Positions 54,485 through 63,237 of a DNA stretch of 64,000 bases are shown one piece after another. The notes under the pieces were generated by a model. That model ran no database searches, was not told the origin of the DNA, and saw only the letters and a program-made list of their open reading frames with translations. Source of the DNA: Faecalitalea sp. UBA4312 (GTDB lineage: Bacteria > Bacillota_I > Bacilli_A > Erysipelotrichales > Erysipelotrichaceae); the NCBI GenBank assembly GCA_002394635.1, contig DGUK01000015.1:1-64000 (forward strand). Reading direction: 5' to 3'. How positions within the stretch are numbered: the first letter of the stretch is position 1; each line of letters starts with the position of its first letter. The position numbers and the translations under genes were made by a program.

Positions 54485-55534
54485 ATGAAACGAAATGAAA
54501 CAAGACAAATTTTAGTCAATGGATTACCAATTGGTGGAAACAATCAGGTTATCATACAATCCATGTGTAATATAAAAACATCTAAAGTCAACGAAGTGGT
54601 ACAACAGATTCTAAAGCTTGAAGATCTTGGATGTCAGATGATCCGGGTCAGCTGTATGGATAAGGAAGATGCAGCAGCTATCCGTAAGATCCGAGAACAG
54701 ATCCATATTCCTCTGGTAGCAGATATCCATTTTGATTATCGTCTGGCCTTGGCTTGCATTGAAGCTGGCGCAGACAAGATCCGTTTAAATCCAGGCAATA
54801 TCGGCTCCAGGGAAAATGTAAAAAAAGTCGTGGATGCCTGTAAAGAAAAACACATCCCGATCCGGATCGGAATTAACAGTGGTTCACTGGAGAGGGATAT
54901 ACATGAAAAATACGGAAAGCCAACTGCGCAAGGTATGGTGGAAAGTGCAATGCGACATGTGCACATTTTGGAAGAATGTGATTTTTACAACACTGTCCTT
55001 TCCTTCAAATCCAGCGATCCGTTATTATGCATCGAAGCATACAGGCTGGCCAGCAAAACCTTTACATATCCATTGCATCTTGGTGTAACTGAGGCAGGTA
55101 CCTTGACAACCAGTGCTATTAAGTCTTCATTAGCCTTGGGCACACTTTTGCTGGAAGGAATCGGTAACACCATCCGGATCAGTATCAACGGAGATCCATA
55201 TGATGAAATCACTATCGCAAAAGAATTGTTGCAGGCATGTCATCTGATTGATAATGTACCTAACTTGATTGCCTGTCCGACTTGTGGTCGAACACAATGG
55301 GATATGCAACCAGTCGTCAATGAAATTGAAGAATATTTAAAAACCGTCAACAAAAAGATAACGGTAGCCATTATGGGATGTGCCGTTAACGGCCCTGGAG
55401 AAGCCCGACATGCCGATATTGCGATTGCGGGAGGACATAATGAAGGACTGCTGATAAAACGTGGTAAAATTATCGAAAAGATGCCACAGGAGAACATGGT
55501 AAAGCGATTAAAAGAAGAAATTGATGCATTCTAA
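54485..55534 (+). CDS. ispG: 4-hydroxy-3-methylbut-2-en-1-yl diphosphate synthase
   Basis: Iron-sulfur enzyme converting MEcPP to HMBPP in the MEP isoprenoid pathway. The 349 residues have the TIM barrel with VADIHFDYRLALACIEAGADKIRLNPGNIG (in parts) and the C-terminal cluster domain with CPTCGRTQWD and MGCAVNGPGEA. ATG 54485 has AAGGGG 6 nt upstream. Followed by its terminator. ispH, the next pathway enzyme, is at 61.7 kb. Confidence 0.97.
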   Translation: MKRNETRQILVNGLPIGGNNQVIIQSMCNIKTSKVNEVVQQILKLEDLGCQMIRVSCMDKEDAAAIRKIREQIHIPLVADIHFDYRLALACIEAGADKIRLNPGNIGSRENVKKVVDACKEKHIPIRIGINSGSLERDIHEKYGKPTAQGMVESAMRHVHILEECDFYNTVLSFKSSDPLLCIEAYRLASKTFTYPLHLGVTEAGTLTTSAIKSSLALGTLLLEGIGNTIRISINGDPYDEITIAKELLQACHLIDNVPNLIACPTCGRTQWDMQPVVNEIEEYLKTVNKKITVAIMGCAVNGPGEARHADIAIAGGHNEGLLIKRGKIIEKMPQENMVKRLKEEIDAF

Positions 55535-55558
55535 GAAGGGAGAATCCCTTCTTTTTTT
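55533..55558 (+). terminator. Terminator of ispG
   Basis: AGAAGGGA and TCCCTTCT around GAA, then seven T; begins at the ispG stop. Confidence 0.9.
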
Positions 55559-55589
55559 AGGAAGTTGTTTTATATAAAAAGGAGTCTTG

Positions 55590-56726
55590 TTAAGAAGGCT
55601 CCTTTTGTCCGATCACATCCGCCAGAGATGTGTCTTGTACAAATGTATTTGAATTATAAATATAATAAATATCCGTAATCATATCTGATTTAATAACAGA
55701 TCGTATATCCTCATAATAATAGCGAGGATCAATAATGGTAATAGTTCGGAAATGCGGAATCAAAAAAGGAATCAAACTATTTGCATAACTGTCTTTAAAG
55801 ATCAAAAGATGTTTGGAACTGTCATTATCCATTTCCAGTTTGATCATAGAATAATTACCACCTAAGAATACAGAATATGCATCCTGTGTTTTTAAGGCTT
55901 TATCGTCATACACTGTTCGTGATTTGACCCCAAGCGCTTCATTGGTCATCAAGTAGTCCACGGCCTTTTTAGGTACGTAGATCTCGATAGAGTCTTTCAG
56001 ATCATCGCTACCGACCACATGGGATAAACTTCCGGAAAAATCTTCAGTTACTTTCATAACATCATACTGATCCAAAGGTACCGGTTCCAACGGTAATAAT
56101 GAATATGCGTAATAAGCAGCCAAAGTCGTCCAATGATGATCGGTCTTATAATACAACTTTTCGTGGTTGTGTTCTTTAAACATCTGGCGAACATCTACAA
56201 CTTGTATGTTTTCATCCAGAGACGAAAACACTAAATCCATCTGTTTATTTTGATCGATTGCTTCAGCATCGTACGGGCACAGATTCTGATATATATTAGC
56301 CGCATTGGGCGCCAGCAGGAAAACTGTATTCAACTTGTTTTCTTGATAGAAAGCATTCATTGCGTTCAAATTACGGTCAAGCTCTGTATCATTGGCAGGT
56401 TCAATGGCTTCAATTAGTCCACGCTCTGTTAAATAAACATTTTCTATTTTTTTGATACCTGTCTTCTTTTGAATCTGGTATTTGAACTGGATCATTTCAT
56501 TTCTTTGGATAAACTGGTCAGAAAACCAGTTTTCCATATCCTTCATGGTCAGCCCTTTTAATATATGATCTTTGTTAATGACAGGAAATTGTGCCAATGA
56601 TCGATTCTCAATATCTGATGATGCCTGGTCCGGAATATAAAGATTTACCAAACCAATACATGCGCATAAAAGGACAAAGAACCAGCCAAAACGACCATAT
56701 CTTTTGTTTATATCTGATTTTGGCAT
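55590..56726 (-). CDS. DHHW-family protein (AlgX/AlgJ-like SGNH surface acetyltransferase)
   Basis: 378 residues with an N-terminal membrane anchor (about 13-30) and an extracellular domain containing KTDHHWTTLAAYYAY (the DHHW motif near 200) and IFKDSYANSLIPFLI (serine block near 330). This Ser/Asp-His arrangement matches AlgX/AlgJ-type SGNH domains that accept acetyl groups from MBOAT partners. Last of four genes SGNH-DUF4358-MBOAT-DHHW, 14 nt after MBOAT. The acceptor polymer is unknown. Confidence 0.85.
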   Translation of the reverse strand: MPKSDINKRYGRFGWFFVLLCACIGLVNLYIPDQASSDIENRSLAQFPVINKDHILKGLTMKDMENWFSDQFIQRNEMIQFKYQIQKKTGIKKIENVYLTERGLIEAIEPANDTELDRNLNAMNAFYQENKLNTVFLLAPNAANIYQNLCPYDAEAIDQNKQMDLVFSSLDENIQVVDVRQMFKEHNHEKLYYKTDHHWTTLAAYYAYSLLPLEPVPLDQYDVMKVTEDFSGSLSHVVGSDDLKDSIEIYVPKKAVDYLMTNEALGVKSRTVYDDKALKTQDAYSVFLGGNYSMIKLEMDNDSSKHLLIFKDSYANSLIPFLIPHFRTITIIDPRYYYEDIRSVIKSDMITDIYYIYNSNTFVQDTSLADVIGQKEPS

Positions 56727-56740
56727 ATCTTTCCTCCCTT

Positions 56741-58096
56741 CTAAAAGGCATAATATAAAAAAGACTGATAAGAACTGCTGATGATAAAGACAACGCTCAA
56801 TGCAAAGACTGCCAGCATTGCCACTGTAATAATAGAGAAACCAATGTCGTTTGTTTTATAAAGAAGCAGCTGTTCCATTCTTTGATAAATATTCGTACAA
56901 AATAGTATAGCCAGTAACAGCCATATCGCATTGGAACCAACTACATACATAACTTCTGTATCGATCCAGGCACGATTGCCTGTTGGTAATAAGTGCCCAA
57001 TCGTCTGAAAAGCACTACCTATATCCGGACTAAAGAAAAAGATCCATCCGATAAATATAATCAACAACGCATAGACTCTAGCCAGTATTTTGTATTTCTT
57101 TAAATATTTCGAAAGAAATTGATGTTCTAGCAATATCCAAAAACAGTAATACAGCCCCCATACGATAAAAGTGATATTGGCTCCATGCCATAATCCGGTA
57201 CAAAACCAAACAATCACCAAATTCAAAATATGGTTTTTGCGGTTTCCACCAAGAGGAATGTACAGATAGTCCCTAAACCAGTGTGACAACGATATATGCC
57301 AACGTCTCCAGAAATCCTGTATGCTGGTTGCCAGATAAGGATGTCTAAAATTCGGTTCCCAGTGGAAGCCAAAGATTCTGCCAATACCTATGGCCATATC
57401 GCTGTATCCGGAAAAGTCAAAATAAATCTGCAGCATGTAAGATAATACATATATCCATGTACCGAATATCGACGAATTGGAAGCTAGCTGTTTGAACACC
57501 AGAGCCATCGTATCTGCCAATATAACTTTCTTGGCCAAACCTTTAATGAACAAAAACGATCCGGATCCAAGGTCTTCATTTGTCAGCTTACGATGGTTTA
57601 TTTCCTCTTCCATCGAATGATACGGAACGATAGGGCCCATTGAAATCTTTCCAAAAAAACTGATATACAATGCAAAATCCAACAAAGAAACACATGGAAT
57701 CGATCGTCCCTTGTATATATCAGCTAAATAGGTTATCTCACTAAATGTAAAATAAGATAATCCAACCGGCACGATCATATCGATTCGTTCCAGATCCCAT
57801 AAAAAACCCGTATATTTATAAGCCACCAGCAACCCCAGATTAACCAGCACACCTATAGCCAGAACCATCTGCTTTTGTTTTCTGTCTGTTTTTGTGTTGA
57901 TCATGTTCCCGGTAAGATAGTTCCATCCTATCGATAACCCAAGCAGAATGACATTCCGTACATCTGCCCATCCATAGAACAACAAAGATGCTGTCAATAA
58001 AAAAATATTTAACGCCTTTGTGTTGCGCATAAACCGGGAAATCAGTATTACCGTCGGAAGAAAGCAGAATATAAAGAATAGATTATTAAAATTCAT
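56741..58096 (-). CDS. MBOAT-family O-acyltransferase (AlgI/DltB-like)
   Basis: Polytopic membrane enzyme, 451 residues, about eleven helices. MBOAT motifs include DFWRRWHISLSHWFRDYLYIPLGG (in parts), and GLWHGANITFIVWGLYYC with the invariant catalytic His. It should pass an acyl group, probably acetyl, across the membrane to the DHHW and SGNH proteins encoded beside it. It starts 9 nt after the DUF4358 gene. Confidence 0.93.
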   Translation of the reverse strand: MNFNNLFFIFCFLPTVILISRFMRNTKALNIFLLTASLLFYGWADVRNVILLGLSIGWNYLTGNMINTKTDRKQKQMVLAIGVLVNLGLLVAYKYTGFLWDLERIDMIVPVGLSYFTFSEITYLADIYKGRSIPCVSLLDFALYISFFGKISMGPIVPYHSMEEEINHRKLTNEDLGSGSFLFIKGLAKKVILADTMALVFKQLASNSSIFGTWIYVLSYMLQIYFDFSGYSDMAIGIGRIFGFHWEPNFRHPYLATSIQDFWRRWHISLSHWFRDYLYIPLGGNRKNHILNLVIVWFCTGLWHGANITFIVWGLYYCFWILLEHQFLSKYLKKYKILARVYALLIIFIGWIFFFSPDIGSAFQTIGHLLPTGNRAWIDTEVMYVVGSNAIWLLLAILFCTNIYQRMEQLLLYKTNDIGFSIITVAMLAVFALSVVFIISSSYQSFLYYAF

Positions 58097-58105
58097 GGTT
58101 CCTCC

Positions 58106-58591
58106 TTACTCTATGCCAATTTTCTTTTCAAAGGATTCCTGTAGCTTATCTGCTTCCGATGAAACAATATAAACACCATAATTTGTATAGGTTTCTACTG
58201 TTGCCTGTCGAAGCAAATCAGCTTGTTTCGGAGCATATTTATCAAAAACATCCAATTGATCTTGTATCCTTGTTTCCATCTTTTTAGCAAAATCTGATGC
58301 TTGCTCAGGACCCTTAAAACGTACGATAACGATTTCATCTGCAGTCATCGTATCTTTTGCCTTCCAGTAAATGCAGTATTCATACGAACTAGGATCCAAT
58401 GACAAAAATCGTTTCATAGCCTGACTATCCCGCCTTTCCATCGCCTCCGTATCGACCTTCGAGGTAATATAGTCCACCATTTTTTCTTCTGCAATCTTTT
58501 TTTCTTCAGGTATATCCATACGCATATGAACAAACAAGATCATCCCGATCACCATGGCTGCTTGAAGCAGTATCAACATATTTTTTTTCAT
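58106..58591 (-). CDS. DUF4358-type membrane-anchored protein
   Basis: 161 residues: N-terminal helix (MKKNMLILLQAAMVIGMILF) and an extracellular alpha/beta domain with DPSSYEYCIYWKAKDTMTADEIVIVRF (in parts), matching DUF4358 by eye. GGAGG precedes ATG 58591, which overlaps the SGNH gene stop as ATGA. Unknown function; the constant neighbours here are the MBOAT, SGNH and DHHW genes, suggesting an accessory part of that system. Confidence 0.75.
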   Translation of the reverse strand: MKKNMLILLQAAMVIGMILFVHMRMDIPEEKKIAEEKMVDYITSKVDTEAMERRDSQAMKRFLSLDPSSYEYCIYWKAKDTMTADEIVIVRFKGPEQASDFAKKMETRIQDQLDVFDKYAPKQADLLRQATVETYTNYGVYIVSSEADKLQESFEKKIGIE

Positions 58592-59337
58592 GATAGATCC
58601 TCCAATGGAAGCATGTTCAATGCCCATGTTTTATAAAATGAACTTTCAAAATGAATGCCATCCCCGGCATAGATATCTGCTTTTCCATTATTTGAAATTT
58701 GATTATTGTCGATGTATGTCCATCCATTTCTTTCACACATCTTTTTTATTTTTTTATTGTATGCATCTACCTTCTTCCACTCTTCATTGGCTTCGGTTGT
58801 TTCTTCGGATGCAGGAATAATAGAATTCACATAAACATGCACATCCTTCGGACAATGCTTTAAAGCTTCTTTGATCTGGTTCTCGTACAATCCATCAAAT
58901 CCACCATCCAAAGCATCCAGATTCGAAACAAGATCATTCACACCATATGAAAAGAAAATATAATGTACCTTCAATGCATCCAGTTGATCCAGGTAATCCG
59001 TAATGCTGTAAACCGTATTACCACTATCCGCTAATACCCGGCTTTCTTCCAAAAAGCCGTAGGTAGAATACCCCATGGTTCGGGAATCTCCCATCAGAAC
59101 AAAATCATGAAAATAGGAAAACACATCCACAATACCTTTTTTTGCCGCTGCCTTGATTTCTTCATTATGGAGTTGATTCATCTTCTTGCTGAAATTGTCA
59201 ACTTCTAGATTTTCTTGTTCTTTTATATAAGCAATTCCGTCCAGCTTCTTTTTAGAATCTGGTTGTCTGTTCTGGGTAAAAAAGACCAGACATAAAATAC
59301 ATATTATGTATATTCCGTACTTTTTAATGAATTCCAT
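58588..59337 (-). CDS. SGNH/GDSL-type extracellular hydrolase or acetyltransferase
   Basis: 249 residues with an N-terminal membrane segment (about 5-22) and an SGNH domain: block I LMGDSRTMGYS (Ser), block III FSYGVNDLVSN (Asn), and block V DGIHFE (Asp-x-x-His). Candidate O-acetyl esterase or transferase for a surface polymer. First gene of the four-gene operon; the SD is weak (AAAGAG close to the ATG). Confidence 0.87.
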   Translation of the reverse strand: MEFIKKYGIYIICILCLVFFTQNRQPDSKKKLDGIAYIKEQENLEVDNFSKKMNQLHNEEIKAAAKKGIVDVFSYFHDFVLMGDSRTMGYSTYGFLEESRVLADSGNTVYSITDYLDQLDALKVHYIFFSYGVNDLVSNLDALDGGFDGLYENQIKEALKHCPKDVHVYVNSIIPASEETTEANEEWKKVDAYNKKIKKMCERNGWTYIDNNQISNNGKADIYAGDGIHFESSFYKTWALNMLPLEDLS

Positions 59338-59447
59338 ACTCTTTATTTAACTATTTTTATGCACATAATTCAACATCAATTCCTTTTTATAATAAACACT
59401 TTTACAAAATCAGCGTTATATAAAGTAGATTCTAAATAAAGAAAAAA

Positions 59448-59485
59448 ACGTCTGTGGATCATTATCCTATCCGCAAACGTTCAAT
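59448..59485 (-). terminator. Terminator of the helicase-nfo unit
   Basis: Minus-strand AACGTTTGCGGAT and ATCCACAGACGTT pair with one mismatch, then TTTTTT; overlaps the nfo 3' end. The remaining 110 bp to the SGNH gene shows no strong promoter. Confidence 0.75.
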
Positions 59486-60325
59486 TTCTTCCTTATATGG
59501 TGCTTTTCCGTCAATATAAGGTGTCTCCAATATCTTTGTAACGGACCGTAAAGCAGGATGCCAGACAATCCGGTATAAAGCATCAAAACCAATCAGTCCT
59601 TTTCCTATGTTAGCATGACGGTCTTTATGGGATCCCTTTGGATTCTTTGAATCATTTATATGGATACATAACAGCCGGTCTAGCGATAGAATATGGTCGA
59701 ATTCAGCCAACAATCCATCCACATCGTGTACATTATAACCAGCGTCATGTACATGGCACGTATCCAGACAAAATCCGATCCGATCTTTTTTATTTACCCC
59801 TTCAAAAACTGAAGCAAGCTGTTCAAACGTATATCCGCATTCACTACCTTTTCCGGCCATGGTTTCCAACGCAATCTTCACATTCGTATCATCGGAATCC
59901 AACACCTGGTTTAAACCCTTTATGATCCATTCTATTCCTGTTTCCATACCAGCCTTGACATGACTGCCCGGATGCAGTACCAATGTCTTCGCTCCGATGG
60001 CTTTTGCTCTTTTCAGTTCCTGTGACAAAAAGGTACATCCAAAATCATGTATATCCGGTTTTATCGAATTGGCCAAATTGATGATATAAGGAGCATGGAT
60101 GATCAATCGTTCGACATCAAACTCAGAACGCTCCATCAATTGTTTGGATTTTTCGATTTGAAACATTTCAGGATCTTTTCTTATTGAATTACTAGGAGGT
60201 CCTGTATAGATCATAGCAGCATTAGCCCCATAGGAAAGTGCTTCTTGAATGGAACCATACAAGTAGGAGGGCGCTTTCATGGAAACATGACTTCCCAGAT
60301 AGATTGCATTACTATTGTTTTTCAC
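59462..60325 (-). CDS. nfo: Deoxyribonuclease IV (AP endonuclease)
   Basis: Zinc TIM-barrel AP endonuclease of base excision repair, 287 residues. Signatures: LGSHVSMKAPSYLYGSIQEA, LVLHPGSHVKAG, ALETMAGKGSECG, CLDTCHVHDAGYN and CIHINDSKNPKGSHKDRHANIG, with the zinc-binding His/Asp/Glu set. It starts at GTG 60325 and overlaps the helicase stop by 14 nt, so the two are coupled. Confidence 0.95.
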   Translation of the reverse strand: MKNNSNAIYLGSHVSMKAPSYLYGSIQEALSYGANAAMIYTGPPSNSIRKDPEMFQIEKSKQLMERSEFDVERLIIHAPYIINLANSIKPDIHDFGCTFLSQELKRAKAIGAKTLVLHPGSHVKAGMETGIEWIIKGLNQVLDSDDTNVKIALETMAGKGSECGYTFEQLASVFEGVNKKDRIGFCLDTCHVHDAGYNVHDVDGLLAEFDHILSLDRLLCIHINDSKNPKGSHKDRHANIGKGLIGFDALYRIVWHPALRSVTKILETPYIDGKAPYKEEIERLRIG

Positions 60326-61616
60326 GCTGTTTTTGAATAGCCCTTTCTTTTTTCTGTCTTTGAATGTCCTTGCGGATCATTTCTCTTTTTCTTTTACGTT
60401 TTAACTTTTCAATTTGTTCTTTTTGCTTTTTCTTATAATTCGGTTTTACCTTTTTCGTTTTCTTTTTGACGATCTTTTCAATTTCCCTCGTCAATTCATC
60501 TTTCTTCCCCTTTTTTTCCTTTTTACGGATATCCACAATTTCCTTTTGTTTAATATCCTTTTCAACAAAAGCAATCCCTTGTTTTTCCAAAGAACGAATA
60601 GCATTACCATCACTTTGCATATACAATGCAATACAAGTTCCATCTCTTTGAGCACGGCCCGTTCTACCGGCTCTATGTATATAATATTTCAGATCTTTTG
60701 GAAAACCCATGGAAATAACATGAGTTATTCCATCGATATCAATACCACGGCTAGCAATATCGCTTGCCACAATATATGTCTTTTCATGTGCAGTAATCAT
60801 CTTTACCGCTTTTTTTCGTTCCCTGGACTCCATAGATCCATGAAGTTCAGCTATATCATACCCATGTTCACGCATCGCATTGGCTGTCTGTGCTGCTTGT
60901 TCGTTGGTATTAGCAAAGATCAAACATACATATGGCTGAATTGCCGGTAATACATCAAACAAACGATCAATATAACTTTTGTGTTTACAAGAAATCAAAT
61001 AATGGTGTACATCACTTTGAAATTGTTGATTTTCTTCAATTTGGATCAAATATGGATCTGTTAGATATTTTTTCAAAAACGGTTGTAGTTCCATCGGAAT
61101 CGTCGCAGAGAACACCATGATCTGTATATCTTTATCCATCTTGGAAAGGATCTGATCAATATCCTCTAAAAATCCAAATTCCAAAGTCATATCAGCTTCA
61201 TCGATGATCATCATGGAAGCCGTATCCAGTCGAAGTTCATTATTGTTGATGAACAGATCTTTCATACGTCCAGGGGTCCCGATTACAATCTGAGGTTGTT
61301 TGATAATGCTCTTTTTTTCCATTCCTCCGGTAATCAAACGCACGTGCACGCCAAAAGCATCGGCCAGTGGTTTACATCGGCTGTATAGCTGGTAAGCTAA
61401 TTCACGTGTAGGCGCTGAAATAACGGCTTGTACTCGATCGACGGAAGGATCGAGCTGATCGAAGACTGCCATAAAAAAAGCATGGGATTTACCAGATCCG
61501 GTACTGGAAATACCTATTACATCTCTATATTTCATCGGTCTGTTTACGATTTCTTTTTGGATAGGCGTCAGTACTTTAAACCCTTCCAGTTTCATAATTT
61601 TTTCTACCGTATTCAT
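60312..61616 (-). CDS. DEAD-box ATP-dependent RNA helicase
   Basis: 434 residues: Q-like start GFKVLTPIQKEIV, Walker A SSTGSGKSHAFF, motif II DEAD in MMIIDEADMTLEFG, motif III VFSATIP, motif VI HRAGRTGRA, and a very basic C-terminal tail (about 370-434) rich in Lys/Glu. CshB-like by length and tail. GGAGG SD. Operon with nfo. Its promoter overlaps that of divergent ispH. Confidence 0.92.
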   Translation of the reverse strand: MNTVEKIMKLEGFKVLTPIQKEIVNRPMKYRDVIGISSTGSGKSHAFFMAVFDQLDPSVDRVQAVISAPTRELAYQLYSRCKPLADAFGVHVRLITGGMEKKSIIKQPQIVIGTPGRMKDLFINNNELRLDTASMMIIDEADMTLEFGFLEDIDQILSKMDKDIQIMVFSATIPMELQPFLKKYLTDPYLIQIEENQQFQSDVHHYLISCKHKSYIDRLFDVLPAIQPYVCLIFANTNEQAAQTANAMREHGYDIAELHGSMESRERKKAVKMITAHEKTYIVASDIASRGIDIDGITHVISMGFPKDLKYYIHRAGRTGRAQRDGTCIALYMQSDGNAIRSLEKQGIAFVEKDIKQKEIVDIRKKEKKGKKDELTREIEKIVKKKTKKVKPNYKKKQKEQIEKLKRKRKREMIRKDIQRQKKERAIQKQREKQ

Positions 61617-61640
61617 ATTTAATCCTCCAAAGGTTACCCT

Positions 61641-61669
61641 ATATTACCACACAAAACAATTGAAAACAA
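61641..61669 (-). promoter_or_regulatory. Promoter of the helicase-nfo unit
   Basis: Minus-strand TTGTTT (61664-61669), 17 nt, TAATAT (61641-61646); overlaps the ispH -35 element. Confidence 0.55.
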
Positions 61670-61689
61670 ATATCAGTCTATGGCATAAT
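61660..61689 (+). promoter_or_regulatory. Promoter of ispH (leaderless)
   Basis: TTGAAA (61660-61665), 18 nt, CATAAT (61684-61689) with TG two bases before (extended -10). The -10 ends 6 nt before ATG 61696; no SD. Confidence 0.65.
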
Positions 61690-61695
61690 CATGAC

Positions 61696-62595
61696 ATGAA
61701 TGTATTTGAAGTGAAACCTCAAGGATATTGCGGCGGTGTTCGCCAGGCAATCCAAAAAGCAATCGACTGTCGAAAAGCATATCCGGATCAGAAGATTACC
61801 GTTCTTGGTAATCTTGTTCATAATCAATATGTAAAAAAAGCGTTGGAACAGCTGGATATCCAAACAGTAGAAAATAGCCAGCGTACACGGTTGGAATTAC
61901 TCGATGATATTCCCGAAGGCATTGTAATCTTTACAGCGCATGGTGTTCATCCTGATGTCCGGACCAAAGCAAGAGATAAAGGACTGATCGTAGTCGATGC
62001 CTCTTGTCCATTTGTAGTACAAACGCAGGCAATAGTTTCTCAGAAACTGAAAGAAGGATACGATGTATTCTATATTGGTAAATACAAACATCCTGAAGCA
62101 GAATCCATATATCTGCTCAGTGATCATGTTCATCTGATACAAAGCGAAAAAGACATTTGTGATATTAAAGCTGACAAAATCTTTGTAACAAATCAGACAA
62201 CCATGTCCATTTATGAGATTGACTCTTTATTTCGTGCCATACATGCTAAATATCCAAATGCTCAGATCCATGATGAGATTTGTAACGCCACCCGCGTACG
62301 TCAACAGGCTGTTCGAAACCTGGATCCGAACCAAATCGATGCGTTGATAGTTGTAGGAGATCCTTCCAGCAACAATACGCGAAAGCTAGCCGCTACTGCA
62401 TGGGAAAGCGGGATACGTACCGTTATCAAAGTGCAAAATGTACAAGAGCTCAATATAGACGATCTGAAAGGAGCGCAGAATGTTGCGGTAACTAGTGGAG
62501 CCAGTACACCTGGTTATCTAACAAAACAGATCCTTCGCTTTTTAACAGATGACTCCCATCAAAAAGAAGAGATATGCATAGACCATATTCTATGA
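61696..62595 (+). CDS. ispH: 4-hydroxy-3-methylbut-2-enyl diphosphate reductase
   Basis: Last MEP-pathway enzyme, making IPP and DMAPP. The 299 residues have the three cluster cysteines in GYCGGVRQAI (N-terminus), DASCPFV and EICNATRVRQ, plus VVGDPSSNNTRKLA and SGASTPGY. ATG 61696 starts the conserved NVFEVKPQGYCGG; the frame is open 12 codons upstream but crosses promoter elements. The 3' end overlaps trmK by 6 nt, convergent. Confidence 0.96.
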   Translation: MNVFEVKPQGYCGGVRQAIQKAIDCRKAYPDQKITVLGNLVHNQYVKKALEQLDIQTVENSQRTRLELLDDIPEGIVIFTAHGVHPDVRTKARDKGLIVVDASCPFVVQTQAIVSQKLKEGYDVFYIGKYKHPEAESIYLLSDHVHLIQSEKDICDIKADKIFVTNQTTMSIYEIDSLFRAIHAKYPNAQIHDEICNATRVRQQAVRNLDPNQIDALIVVGDPSSNNTRKLAATAWESGIRTVIKVQNVQELNIDDLKGAQNVAVTSGASTPGYLTKQILRFLTDDSHQKEEICIDHIL

Positions 62596-62605
62596 CATAT
62601 CTCTT
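62567..62605. terminator. Shared terminator at the overlapping ends of ispH and trmK
   Basis: AAGAGATATG (62567-62576) pairs with CATATCTCTT (62596-62605), and inside CATAGA pairs with TCTATG (62589-62594), a 16-bp stem with one bulge. It lies within both coding ends; T-rich tail TTCTTT on plus and the mirror on minus. Confidence 0.75.
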
Positions 62606-63237
62606 TTCTTTAAATATTCGATCCTTTTTAAAATGTTGCTTCTTTGAGGTTCTCCCACTTTTTTTAAAAGTTCGGTATATTTCTTTATTTCATCATGGAT
62701 ATACGACCGGTAATCTGTATCCATCACCGGATTTTTTCCCGTAACCATTTCCAGCTCTGTATAATCTTCTCTTTGTTCAGCATCGTAATCACAAACTATA
62801 ATCGGATAATAGTGTCGATCATATACAACTTTTTCATATATTACCAGAAAATGGTGTTCCTGTAGATAGTGTCGCAGACTTTCAATATTCCGATGCGGCG
62901 ATAAAATGTATCGTATCTTTCTTCCAGGATTCCCCTCTTGCAGGATCTGTTCGATCATTTTTCCACCCATGCCAGCAATAACGACCACATCCACATCGTC
63001 CGGAAGACCCTGCATACCATCCATTAAAAGACAGGAAATCCTATCTTGCAGTGAAAGCTCCTCAATAGACTGTCTGGCATTTTCCAAAGGCTTACGGGCA
63101 ATGTCGCATGCGTATGCTTTCGATACCTTTTTATCGTAAACTGCTTGGCAGGCAATATAAGCATGATCACATCCGATATCTGCCAAACATTCTCCATCAA
63201 TAACGGATACAATTTCGGACAGTCGTTTGGATATCAT
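62590..63237 (-). CDS. trmK: tRNA (adenine22-N1)-methyltransferase
   Basis: SAM-dependent methylation of A22 in tRNA. 215 residues with [16 protein letters not shown] (motif I), [17 protein letters not shown] and [18 protein letters not shown], the TrmK/YqfN signatures. ATG 63237 overlaps the rpoD stop as ATGA, the usual rpoD-trmK order of Bacillota. Confidence 0.94.
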   Translation of the reverse strand: MISKRLSEIVSVIDGECLADIGCDHAYIACQAVYDKKVSKAYACDIARKPLENARQSIEELSLQDRISCLLMDGMQGLPDDVDVVVIAGMGGKMIEQILQEGNPGRKIRYILSPHRNIESLRHYLQEHHFLVIYEKVVYDRHYYPIIVCDYDAEQREDYTELEMVTGKNPVMDTDYRSYIHDEIKKYTELLKKVGEPQRSNILKRIEYLKKRDMS

